DNA from: Candidatus Rhodoferax bjergmarkensis
Lineage (GTDB): Bacteria; Pseudomonadota; Gammaproteobacteria; Burkholderiales; Burkholderiaceae_C
Reading direction: 5' to 3'
DNA: 64,000 bases
NCBI GenBank assembly: GCA_016708345.1
Contig: JADJFX010000007.1
Location: 124,001 to 188,000, forward strand
Shown here: positions 18,711 through 27,924 of the stretch, one piece after another
How the letters are laid out: each line of letters begins with the position of its first letter
How positions within the stretch are numbered: the first letter of the stretch is position 1
The notes under the pieces: model-generated
Told to the model about the DNA's origin: nothing
What the model saw: the letters and a program-made list of their open reading frames with translations, nothing else
Databases searched by the model: none
Position numbers and translations under genes: made by a program

Positions 18711-20874
18711 TCAGCCCCGCATCCACGTATGAAAACGCCCCAGCCAGGCCAGCACTTTGTGGGGTGCATGGGCACGCTTCCATTCCCCGGCCGCATATTT
18801 GTTGGCTTCGGCCAAGGTCGGGTAGGTGTGGATGGTGCCCAGAATCTTGTTCAGCCCCAAGCCGTGTTTCATGGCCAGCACAAACTCCGCCAGCAAATCG
18901 CCCGCGTGTTCACCGACGATGGTCACGCCCAAAATGCGGTCTTTGCCGGGCACCGTCAGCACTTTGACAAAACCGTGCGCCGTGCCGTCGGCTATGGCGC
19001 GGTCCAGGTCGTCAATGCCGTATTGTGTGACCTCATAGGCAATGCCTTTCTCTTTGGCATCTTGCTCATTGAGGCCCACGCGCGCCACCTCGGGCTCGAT
19101 AAAGGTGGCCCACGGCACCACCGAATAGTCCACCTTGAACTTTTTGAAGTGGCCAAACAGCGCGTTCACCGCGGCATACCAGGCCATGTGGGAAGCGGTG
19201 TGGGTGAATTGGTAAGGCCCGGCCACGTCGCCCGCCGCGTAGATGTTGGGGTACAGCGTTTCCAGATAATCGTTTACCGCCACGGTGCGTTGGGTGGGAA
19301 TACCCAGTTCCTCCAAACCATACCCCTGCAAACGGGCCACGCGGCCCACGGCGCAGAGCAGGGCATCAAACTCGATGCGTTTCTCGCCATCTTGGTGTGC
19401 GACGACAATGAATTTGCGGGCGTCTTTGCCCTCGCCTTCCCGCTCACAGCGCAGGGCCTGGTGGCCGGTCAGCACCTCCACACCGTCGCGCACCAAGGCA
19501 GCGCGGGCCAGCTCGGAGACCTCGGCGTCTTCGCGCACCATGAGGCGCGGGGCCATCTCGATTTGTGTCACCTTGGAGCCCAGGCGGGCAAAACTCTGCG
19601 CCAGTTCGCAACCAATCGGGCCGCCGCCCAGCACCACCAGCCGCGCGGGGGGCGCATCGCGTTTGGCAAATTCGTCCCACAGGGTGTCGCTGGTCACATA
19701 ACCCACGTCATCCAGACCCGGCAGCGGTGGCACAAACGGGCGGGCACCGGCGGCAATGACGATGGCGCGGGTGGTGAGGCGCTGGGTGCTTCCATCGTTC
19801 AATTTGATTTCCACCGTCCAGGGGTCAATGACCTTGGCGTAGCCTTGCAGCACTTCCACGCCCAGGGCGGTGTAGCGCTCCACGCTGTCATGTGGGGCCA
19901 CGGCGGCAATGACCGCGTGCACGCGCGCCATCACTTTGGCGAAGCTGAACTGGGGTTCGGTGGCGCTCAGCCCATAGTTTTCGGCATGGCGCGTCTGGTG
20001 GGCCACCCGGGCCGATTTGATGAGCGCCTTGCTGGGCACACAGCCGTAGTTCAGACAATCGCCGCCCATCTTGTGCGCTTCCACCAAAGTGACCTTGGCT
20101 TTGACGGCTGCCGCAATGTAAGACGTTACCAAGGCCCGCCGCGCCGCCGCCAATCACCACCAGGTTGCGGTCAAACTTTGGGGGGCGCTGCCAGCGGGCG
20201 TAGACCCGGCGGCTGTGCAGAAATTGCAAGAACTTTTTGGCCAGCATGGGAAAGACCCCGAGCAGCGCGAACGACAACAAAACGCCGGGCGACACAATGC
20301 CCGACACGCTGGTGAGCCGGGCCAGTTGGGTACCGGCGTTGACGTACACCACGGTGCCCGCCAGCATGCCCAGCTGGCTGACCGCGTAGTAACGCAGGGT
20401 GCGAATCGGCGTCAGGCCCATGAGCAAATTCACCAAAAAAAACGGGAACAAGGGCACCAGCCGCAGGGTGAACAGGTACAGCGCGCCGTCTTTTTCCATA
20501 CCTTCGTTGATGGCTTTGAGGCGGTCGCCAAAGCGGCTCTGCACGGCATCGCGCAGCAGGTAGCGCGACGCCAGAAACGCCAGCGTGGCACCAATAGAAG
20601 AGGCAAACGACACGATCACCGTGCCCATGACCAGCCCAAACAAGGCCCCCGCCGCCAGCGTCAGCACCAAGGCTCCGGGTAGGGACAAGGCAGTTGCAGC
20701 CACATACACGGCAAAAAAAGCCAGACCCACCGTCAGGGGCGACGCGGAGCGCTGGGCCTCAAACTGCCCCAGCCCGGCCTTCATGCCGTCCAGCGTCAGG
20801 TACTGGTGCAAACCCAGCGCGAAAAAGCCCCAGGCCAAAGCGGCGGCGGTGACAAGAATCAGTATTTTTTTCAT
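18711..20874 (-). CDS. DedA/TVP38 membrane domain fused to flavin disulfide reductase, one frameshift
   Basis: The reconstructed protein is about 720 aa. Residues 1-235 are a TVP38/TMEM64 (SNARE-associated, DedA-like) membrane domain with about six hydrophobic segments and the motif around TLRLVPLFPFFLVN. A class-I pyridine nucleotide-disulfide oxidoreductase follows: FAD-binding VVIGGGAAGL, redox-active pair GGDCLNYGCVPSKAL, NAD(P)-binding VVLGGGPIGCELA, FAD site NIYAAGDVAGPYQFTHTA, and dimerisation region IHTYPTLAEANK. It resembles MerA/lipoamide dehydrogenase but lacks the C-terminal cysteine pair of true mercuric reductases, so the substrate is unknown. One extra T near 20143 splits the fusion into two frames (20874 to about 20143, and about 20153 to 18711). 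The ATG is at 20874. Tails of this gene occur beside IS91 copies 1 and 3. Confidence 0.88.
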
Positions 20875-21388
20875 GGTTTGCCCGAGTTCGGTGAATGCTT
20901 GCAGGCCAGTGATTCTCACCGCTTTTGGGCGGCGCTGGCGGGATGCAGCGCAAGGCGTCCTGAGCGCGGTTTGGCCAGCAAAACAAACGAGGGCAACGAA
21001 GCAATGCGCCCGGCAGTGCCGACAAAAACGGGATATTGCTTTCTTCTGCACCCCTAAGGCATGCGAATTTAAAAAAATACTTGCCCCTGCCGACTGTGGG
21101 TTAGCTTGTGGACAAGCCTGTTCACAAACACTAAAAGCCACGCCAGCCTTGGCTTGGCGGGCCGTGCCCGGTTTTTAGGCAGCGGTAGAAGGGTCGGATT
21201 TTTGGGGCTTGGAGTGTGCTATGTGCACTATTGCGATACAAAGTGGTGACTATTGCCAAATACCGAATCAAACCCGGCTGATTGCGTTTCCCTATCGATG
21301 CGACCAGGCGCGAAGCTGCAGACAGGCACTTGGACACCCTGCGAACTACCTCAATTGATAGAATTACCCCAATCAAGGGAGTCCAATC
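20875..21388. other. Intergenic region, 514 bases
   Basis: This lies between two divergent units, the DedA fusion gene (minus) and the Phd/PIN pair (plus). I see no convincing gene. The last part has a weak inverted repeat TTGAT/ATCAA at 21355-21376, just before the antitoxin ribosome site AAGGGA, which could be an autoregulatory operator. Confidence 0.5.
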
Positions 21389-21697
21389 ATGCAACGCGAA
21401 GCCACCGCCATGACCGTGCGCCAAAACCTAGGCGAATTGCTCAACGAGGTTCAGTACAAACACGATGAAGTGGTGATTACCAAAGCTGGCAAACCAGTCG
21501 CGGCCATGATCGACATCGCCTTGTACAAGTCCTTGAAACAGGACAGCGATGATTTTGAGCGCCTTTGGGCCAAGTTTTCACGCGGTTTTGAGGCCATGAC
21601 CGAAGACGAAATCATGGACGAAGCCACTGCAATGGTCAAAGAGGCACGCCGTGACATCGCACGCCAAAAAGCGCAAACAGGGCAGGCTGCGCAGTGA
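21389..21697 (+). CDS. Phd/YefM-family antitoxin
   Basis: The 102-aa protein has an N-terminal Phd/YefM fold (TVRQNLGELLNEVQYKHDEVVITKAGKPVAAMID), the usual DNA-binding and dimerisation part. An acidic C-terminal tail would wrap the toxin. It is the first gene of a two-gene toxin-antitoxin operon. The ribosome site AAGGGA precedes the ATG. Its stop overlaps the GTG start of the PIN gene by four bases (GTGA), as is typical for coupled translation. It probably represses its own promoter through the small inverted repeat just upstream. Confidence 0.88.
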   Translation: MQREATAMTVRQNLGELLNEVQYKHDEVVITKAGKPVAAMIDIALYKSLKQDSDDFERLWAKFSRGFEAMTEDEIMDEATAMVKEARRDIARQKAQTGQAAQ

Positions 21698-22104
21698 AGT
21701 TACTGCTGGACTCGAACGTCATTGTTTCAGGCCTGCTTAGCACCAAATCCAGCCCAGGCCAGCTCATGCGGCTGTGGCGAGAGCGGTACTGCGAGTGGGT
21801 TACCTGCGAGCAGCAACTGGCCGAACTGACGGTGGTTTTGTGCCGCCCCTGGGTCGCCAGCCGGGTTGACGGTAGCCTGGGCTCGGTCTACGCCTTCATG
21901 CGTGAGTTTCATGGCAAAACGACCCAGCTGACCCTTGAGCCACCCTTTGAACCCGTTTGTCGCGACCCCAACGACGATTTTTTACTGGCCATGCTGACCC
22001 GCCACCCGATTGATTTCCTAGTTTCTGGCGACAAAGACCTGTTGAGCCTGAAACACCTTTACCCCACCATTTTGACGCCCCGCGAACTGATTGATCGGCT
22101 ATGA
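21694..22104 (+). CDS. PIN-domain toxin (putative RNase)
   Basis: The 136-aa protein has the PIN-fold acidic residues in order: D at the start (LLLDSNVIVSGL), an E in the middle, and RDPNDDFLLAM plus FLVSGDKDLL near the end. PIN toxins cut RNA with Mg2+, often tRNA or rRNA. It belongs to the COG1569-like group that pairs with Phd/YefM or RelB-type antitoxins, as here. The start codon is GTG at 21694. Its stop codon (22102-22104) overlaps the ATG of metG (22101), so the toxin reading frame leads directly into an essential tRNA-synthetase gene. The target is unknown. Confidence 0.88.
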   Translation: MKLLLDSNVIVSGLLSTKSSPGQLMRLWRERYCEWVTCEQQLAELTVVLCRPWVASRVDGSLGSVYAFMREFHGKTTQLTLEPPFEPVCRDPNDDFLLAMLTRHPIDFLVSGDKDLLSLKHLYPTILTPRELIDRL

Positions 22105-24259
22105 CAAACCCACCCACCCCACGCCAACTATTCGTCACCACCGCCCTGCCCTACGCCAACGGAAACTTCCACGTCGGGCACATCATGGAATACATCCAGG
22201 CCGACATCTGGGTGCGCTACCAGCGCATGCAGGGCAACGCGGTCGATTTTGTCTGCGCCGACGACACGCACGGCGCGCCGATCATGATTGCAGCCGAAAA
22301 AGCCGGCAAAACACCTCAGCAGTTTGTGGCCGACATAGCAGCCGGGCGCAAACCCTACCTGGACGGTTTTCACATCAGTTTTGACAACTGGCACAGTACC
22401 GACGGCCCGGAAAACCACGAACTGGCACGCCAGATTTACCGTGATTTGCGCGACCGCAAGGACGGCTCGCTGATTGAGGTCAAGACCATCGAGCAGTTCT
22501 TCGACCCCGAGAAGAACATGTTTTTGCCGGACCGCTTCATCAAGGGCGAGTGCCCCAAGTGCCACACCCTGGACCAGTATGGCGACAACTGCGAGGCCTG
22601 CGGCGCGGTTTACGCACCGACCGACCTGATCAACCCGTTTTCTGCCCTGTCGGGGGCCAAGCCGGAGCTCAAAAGCTCGGAACACTTTTTCTTCAAACTG
22701 TCCGACCCGCGCTGCGTCAGCTTTTTGGAAGCGTGGACGCAGGACGGCAAGTTGCAGCCCGAGGTGGCCAACAAGATCAAGGAATGGTTCTCGGTGCGCA
22801 CCAACCCGGACGGCTCCAAGAGCGAAGGCCTGGGCGACTGGGACATCTCGCGCGACGCACCCTACTTTGGCATCGAGATTCCCGATGCGCCGGGCAAATA
22901 TTTCTACGTGTGGCTGGACGCACCCATTGGCTACCTGGCCTCGCTGAAAAACCTGCTGGGCAAGCGGGGGCTTGATTACGAAGCCTACATGGCCAACCCC
23001 GCCTTGGAGCAATACCACTTCATCGGCAAGGACATCGTCACCTTTCACACCCTGTTCTGGCCCGCCACGCTGCATTTCAGTGGCCGCAAAACGCCGAACA
23101 ACGTGTTTGTCCACGGCTTTTTGACGGTGAACAACGGCGAGAAGATGAGCAAAAGCCGTGGCACCGGGCTGGACCCGCTCAAGTACCTGAGTCTGGGAAT
23201 GAACCCCGAATGGCTGCGCTACTACCTGGCCGCCAAACTCTCCGCCCGCAATGAAGATGTTGACTTCAACGCCGATGATTTCATGGCACGCGTCAACAGC
23301 GATTTGATTGGCAAGTTTGTCAACATTGCCAGCCGCGCGGCGGGTTTTCTGACCAAGCGTTTTGACGGCCAGCTCACCACGCACTTTGGCTCCGTGGGTG
23401 CCGAGTTGCTGGCCGACATCCGCTCCGAAGCCGATGCCATTGCCGACTTGTACGAAGCGCGTGAATTTGGCAAAGTCACCCGCGAGGTCATGCTGCTGGC
23501 CGACCGCGTGAACGCCTATGTGGACCAGAACAAGCCCTGGGACCTGGCCAAAGACGTGGCCAACAACGAGGCGCTGCACCAGGTCTGCTCGGTGCTGGTG
23601 AACGCTTTTGCGGTCATCACCCGCTACCTGGCCCCCGTGCTGCCCTCACTGGCCCAAGCGGTGCAAGGTTTTGTCGGCCAGCCCATGCAAGACTGGAACG
23701 TGGACACCGACGTGCTGGCCATCACCCCCTACCAGCACCTGATGCAGCGTGTCAACCCCGAGCAGCTGGACGCACTTTTTGAAGTAAAAGAGGCTGTAGC
23801 GCAGGTAGAACCTGCGCAAGCAGCTCCTAAAAAGGTAGCAAAATCAGCCCCTGCAGCAGCCCCGGTTGACCCGCTGGCACCCGGCGGTGAGGCCTGGCCC
23901 CCACCATTGGCATCGACGACTTTGCCAAAATCGACCTGCGCATTGCCAAAATCGTGGCCTGCGCAGCGGTGGAAGGCTCCACCAAGCTCTTGCGCCTGAC
24001 GCTGGACGTGGGCGAAAAAGACGCCAGCGGCCAGCCCACCACCCGCAACGTGTTCAGCGGCATTGCCAGCGCCTACCAACCTGAGCAACTCGTGGGCCAG
24101 CTCACCGTGCTGGTGGCCAACCTGGCACCGCGCAAGATGAAATTTGGCATGAGTGAGGGCATGGTGCTGGCCGCCAGCCATGCCGACGAAGCCGCCCAGC
24201 CCGGCATCCACATCCTCACGCCCTGGCCCGGTGCCGCGCCTGGCATGCGAATCCATTAA
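22101..24259 (+). CDS. metG: Methionyl-tRNA synthetase, one frameshift
   Basis: MetG charges tRNA-Met. It has the HIGH-type motif HVGH at residues 24-27, zinc ligands in CPKC...CEAC at about 150-165, KMSKS at about 348-352, an anticodon-binding helical domain, then a linker and a C-terminal EMAP/tRNA-binding (dimerisation) domain ending MRIH. The frame breaks near 23893, where one C appears missing (GGCCTGG for GGCCCTGG). The tail from about 23905 to 24259 is in another frame. Since the gene is essential, the break is probably a sequence error or affects only the dispensable tail. The linker (23793-23840) encodes a copy of the dispersed palindrome. It overlaps the PIN toxin gene by four bases. 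Confidence 0.95.
23793..23840 (+). repeat. Dispersed palindrome inside metG linker
   Basis: GCTGTAGCGCAGG, a short spacer, then CCTGCGCAAGCAGC. It is read in frame as part of the Ala/Lys-rich linker before the tRNA-binding domain. Confidence 0.65.
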
Positions 24260-24284
24260 GTTTGGCACTGGCTGACCCCACAGC

Positions 24285-25046
24285 ATGATCCCCCTGATCC
24301 GCGGCTGGACTGGCCTGCAGCGCACCACCGAAAACAACACCCGGCTCGGGGTGACCCTGGCTTTTGTGGCTGGTGCGGCCAATGCAGGCGGTTTTTTGGC
24401 CGTGGGGCAGTACACCTCGCACATGACCGGGGTGGTTTCCTCCATTGCCGACTCCCTGGTGCTGGGCAATATCACCCTCGCGCTGGTCGGCGTGGCCATG
24501 CTGATGGCGTTTTTGGCGGGTGCCATGAGCACGGCCCTGCTGGTCAACTGGGGCATTCGCCGCGCGCTGCAAAGCGCCTACGGCCTGCCGCTGCTGCTCG
24601 AATCCGTGCTGTTGCTGATTTTTGGCGTTTTTGGCGGGGCCATGAACATCGCGGCCCACCTGTTTGCCCCGCTGACGGTGCTTTTGCTGTGTTTCATGAT
24701 GGGCTTGCAAAACGCTGTCATCACCAAAATATCACGCGCCGAAATTCGCACCACCCACGTCACCGGCCTTCTGACCGACTTTGGCATTGAGCTGGGAAAA
24801 CTTTTGTACATCAATCGCACGGTGCAGAAAACCCCGGTGCGGGCCAACCCCGACAAGCTCAAACTGCAAGGCAAGCTGATCACGGGTTTTCTGGGTGGTG
24901 CGCTGGTGGGAGCCACCGGCTTCAAACATGTGGGTTTTGTGACCACAGTGCCGCTGGCCATTGCCTTGCTGCTGTTGGTGCTGCGCCCGCTGTGGAACGA
25001 TTTGCTCAGCCTGCGCACCCAGCCCCTGGGCGCGGGTTCAAAATAG
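24285..25046 (+). CDS. YoaK/DUF1275-family membrane protein
   Basis: This 253-aa integral membrane protein has about six hydrophobic segments. It carries the family pattern of a first helix ending GAANAGGFLAVGQYTSHMTG, and a mid-protein segment with MMGLQNAVITKIS followed by RTTHVTGLLTDFGIELG. The repeated HVTG/HMTG motifs define DUF1275. The transport or signalling role is unknown. It starts 26 bases after metG and is followed within 5 bases by the SulP gene, so it is likely co-transcribed with both. Confidence 0.85.
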   Translation: MIPLIRGWTGLQRTTENNTRLGVTLAFVAGAANAGGFLAVGQYTSHMTGVVSSIADSLVLGNITLALVGVAMLMAFLAGAMSTALLVNWGIRRALQSAYGLPLLLESVLLLIFGVFGGAMNIAAHLFAPLTVLLLCFMMGLQNAVITKISRAEIRTTHVTGLLTDFGIELGKLLYINRTVQKTPVRANPDKLKLQGKLITGFLGGALVGATGFKHVGFVTTVPLAIALLLLVLRPLWNDLLSLRTQPLGAGSK

Positions 25047-25050
25047 CACC

Positions 25051-26762
25051 ATGCTTGAGAATTCAGCCGCCCCCCCTGCGCCGCGAGGCTGGTCATTCTT
25101 TCGCCCGCGCCTGGTGGACGCGCTGGCGAGCTACCAGCGCCAGCAACTGGGCCGCGACATTGGTGCGGGCCTCACCGTGGGCATGGTGGCCCTGCCACTG
25201 GCCATGGCCTTTGCCATTGCCAGCGGGCTCAAGCCGGAGGCCGGGCTGTTCACCGCCATCATTGCCGGTTTTCTGATCTCCGCCCTGGGCGGCAGCCGGG
25301 TGCAGATTGGCGGGCCGGCCGGGGCCTTTATCGTCATCGTCTATGGCATTGTGGAGCGCTACGGGCTGGCCAACCTGATCATTGCCACCGCCATGTCGGG
25401 CGTGATGCTGTTTGCCATGGGGTTTTTCAAGCTGGGCACACTGATCCGCTTTATTCCGATTGCGGTGGTGATTGGCTTCACCAACGGCATTGCGGTGCTC
25501 ATCGGGCTGTCACAGGTCAAGGATTTCCTGGGCTTGAGCGTGAGCAACATGCCGGCCAACTTTTTTGGCATCTTGTCCGCCCTGGGCAATGCACTGCACA
25601 CGGTAAATTGGCACGCTGCCGGGCTGGCGCTGGCCTGCCTGGGCCTGCTGGTGCTGTGGCAGTTTGCCCTGCCCAAACTGGCCGCAACCCGGCCCTGGGC
25701 GGCCCGCCTGGCCCTGGTGCCGGGCACGGTGCTGGTGCTGGTGTTGGCCACCTTGTGTGTCTCAGTGCTCAAGCTGCCGGTCGAAACCATTGGCAGCCGT
25801 TTTGGCGGCATCCCCTCCAGCCTGCCATCGCTGCAGTGGCCTGCTTTTTCGTGGGATTCGGTCCGGTTTCTTTTCATGCCCACCATCACGCTGGCGCTGC
25901 TCGGGGCCATTGAATCGCTGCTGTGCGCCCGTGTGGCCGACGGCATGATTGATGACCGCCACAACCCGAACCAGGAGCTGATGGCGCAGGGCATTGCCAA
26001 CTTTGTAACCCCCTTTTTTGGCGGCATGCCCGCCACCGGCACTATTGCACGCACGGTCACCAACGTCAAAAGCGGTGCCACCAGCCCGGTAGCGGGCATC
26101 GTGCATGCCATCACCTTGCTGCTGGTGATGCTGATGGCCGCGCCGCTGGCGCAAACATTCCCTTGGCCGCCATGGCAGCCATTTTGATGTTTGTCGCCTG
26201 GAACATGGGCGAGTGGCACGAGTTTGTGCATCTGCGCCAGTTCCGCCTGCCCTACCGGGCCACGCTGCTGGCTGTTTTCTTCCTGACCGTGGTGTTCGAC
26301 CTGACCGTGGCCGTGGAAGTGGGGCTGGTGGCCGCCTTCATCACCTTCATCTACCGCATATCGAGCCTGTCGCGCTGCGAAGCCATGAGCGCTGACGACT
26401 ACCCCGCGATGGAACCCTTGGTTGCGCTGGGCAAGCAGGTGGCGTGCTACCGGCTGTATGGCGCGCTGTTTTTCGGTGCCGTCAAACTGATTGAAGACCT
26501 GCAAGACCATTTGCCCAGCCAGGTGCTGTTGATTGACCTGCGCAACGTCATCTACATCGACTCGTCCGGTGCCGATACCTTGAACGATCTGGCCCGTGCC
26601 TGTACCAAACATGGCGTGCGTTTGCTGGTGTGCGGCCTGAGCCACCAGCCGCTGGACATTGCCCAGCGCAGCGGCTTTGTCCAGCGGGTGGGCAGCGAGC
26701 ACATCTACCCCGGCTGGGCTGCGGGTCTGGCCAGCGCGCTGGCGCTGACGCAAGCCCGGTAA
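25051..26762 (+). CDS. SulP-family anion transporter with STAS domain, one frameshift
   Basis: A SulP/SLC26-type permease of about 570 aa moving sulfate, bicarbonate or another anion across the inner membrane. Ten or more hydrophobic segments begin after residue 35, with the SulP N-terminal motif around LTVGMVALPLAMAFAIASG and the FGGMPATGTIARTVTN loop. The cytosolic STAS domain (VLLIDLRNVIYIDSSGADTL) is at the C-terminus. A single missing base near 26155 (AACATTCCC where AACAATTCCC is expected) shifts the frame between the last membrane helices. The two open parts are 25051-26187 and 26163-26762. The substrate cannot be assigned. The ATG is five bases after the previous stop. Confidence 0.88.
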
Positions 26763-26785
26763 AATCACCCAAAGAGGTTACCCAT

Positions 26786-26992
26786 ATGAATATTTTTTAT
26801 CGCCCCAAGTACCAGTCTGAAGCCACCCAATTTCTGGAGTCGCTCAAAGCCAAAGACCCGCAACTCGATGCCAAACGGCTGCAGGGCCGCTCGCTGCTGT
26901 GGGACAAAGCCATGGACCCCAAAATCTGGAGCGACTACCGGGCAGGCCAGGTCAGCCAAAAGCCCTACGTTTACCAGACCAACCCCAAGTAA
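26786..26992 (+). CDS. DUF3460-family small protein
   Basis: The 68-aa protein has a pattern I associate with DUF3460, a small betaproteobacterial family often next to scpA: YQSEATQFLESLKAKDP, then GRSLLWDKA and a C-terminal KPYVYQ. It is soluble with no signal peptide and no known function. A GAGG-like ribosome site (AAAGAGGTT) lies just upstream. It sits between the SulP gene and scpA. Confidence 0.8.
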   Translation: MNIFYRPKYQSEATQFLESLKAKDPQLDAKRLQGRSLLWDKAMDPKIWSDYRAGQVSQKPYVYQTNPK

Positions 26993-26994
26993 GC

Positions 26995-27060
26995 ATTTTT
27001 AATAGCTATTTATGCCATTACCGCCCTTCAACAGGGCGCAGGCAGCTATTATTTTTGTAG
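26995..27060. repeat. Dispersed palindrome (variant) upstream of scpA
   Basis: Begins TTTAATAGCTATTTATGCC, has a GCCC...GGGC stem, and ends GCAGCTATTATTTTTG. The outer TAGCT/AGCTA arms match the dispersed family but the central stem differs. Confidence 0.5.
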
Positions 27061-27066
27061 TAAACA

Positions 27067-27924
27067 ATGACTCACGCAGCTGACCACGGTGCGCAGGCGC
27101 ACGCTGGCGAGGCGGCCCTGTCTGCCATGCCAGACGTGGTGGACAACGTGGCCGTGGCCCGGCTTTATGGCGAACCTTTGTTTGCCATGCCGCGCGATTT
27201 GTACATTCCGCCCGATGCGCTGGAGGTCTTTTTAGAGGCGTTTGAAGGGCCGCTGGACTTGCTGCTGTACCTCATCCGCAAGCAAAACTTCAACATTCTC
27301 GACATTCCCATGGCCGGGGTGACCCGCCAGTACTTGGCCTATGTGGAAGAAATCCGCAGCCGCAACCTCGAACTGGCTGCCGAATACCTCTTGATGGCGG
27401 CGATGCTGATCGAGATCAAGTCGCGCATGCTGCTGCCCCCCAAAAAGTCTGCCGAAGGCAAGGAGGCCGAAGACCCGCGCGCCGAACTGGTGCGCCGCCT
27501 GCTGGAATACGAGCAAATGAAGCTGGCGGCGGCCCGGCTCAATGAACTGCCGCAGTTTGGCCGCGACTTTCTCAAAGCGCAGGTATTTATTGAACAGTCA
27601 TTGCAGCCACGCTTTCCCGATGTCAGCGTGGTTGATCTGCAAGAAGCCTGGCGCGACATTTTGAAACGCGCCAAACTGGTGCAGCACCACAAAATCACGC
27701 GCGAAGAATTGTCGGTGCGTGAGCACATGAGCATGATGCTCAAAACGCTGCAAGGCCAGCGTTTTGTTGAGTTTGAAGATTTGTTTGACACCAGCAAAGG
27801 CACGCCGGTGCTGGTGGTGACCTTTATCGCCATGCTCGAACTGGCAAAAGAAACCCTGATCGAGATTACCCAGGCCGAAGCCTTCGCCCCGATTTACGTC
27901 CGGCTGGCGTATTCACTTGCTTGA
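27067..27924 (+). CDS. scpA: Segregation and condensation protein A
   Basis: ScpA is the kleisin subunit that bridges SMC heads in the chromosome-condensing complex. The 285-aa protein shows the kleisin N-terminal helical region FEGPLDLLLYLIRKQNFNILDIPMA, then YLLMAAMLIEIKSRMLLP, and a winged-helix C-terminus. The ATG is at 27067. The stop (27922-27924) overlaps a possible TTG start of nadB. scpB is not next to it, so the partner is elsewhere. Confidence 0.93.
   Translation: MTHAADHGAQAHAGEAALSAMPDVVDNVAVARLYGEPLFAMPRDLYIPPDALEVFLEAFEGPLDLLLYLIRKQNFNILDIPMAGVTRQYLAYVEEIRSRNLELAAEYLLMAAMLIEIKSRMLLPPKKSAEGKEAEDPRAELVRRLLEYEQMKLAAARLNELPQFGRDFLKAQVFIEQSLQPRFPDVSVVDLQEAWRDILKRAKLVQHHKITREELSVREHMSMMLKTLQGQRFVEFEDLFDTSKGTPVLVVTFIAMLELAKETLIEITQAEAFAPIYVRLAYSLA

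Noticed and set aside
18711..20153. True mercuric reductase (merA)
   Set aside because: The redox cysteine pair is present but the C-terminal vicinal cysteines and an N-terminal metal-binding domain are missing, and no other mer genes are nearby.
18729..20315. Long plus-strand ORF of 528 codons opposite the disulfide-reductase gene
   Set aside because: It is a mirror frame of a high-GC gene with a clear family on the minus strand; its translation has no recognisable domain.
22128..23579. Minus-strand ORF of 483 codons opposite metG
   Set aside because: metG is certain on the plus strand; this is a shadow frame rich in His, Val and Gln.
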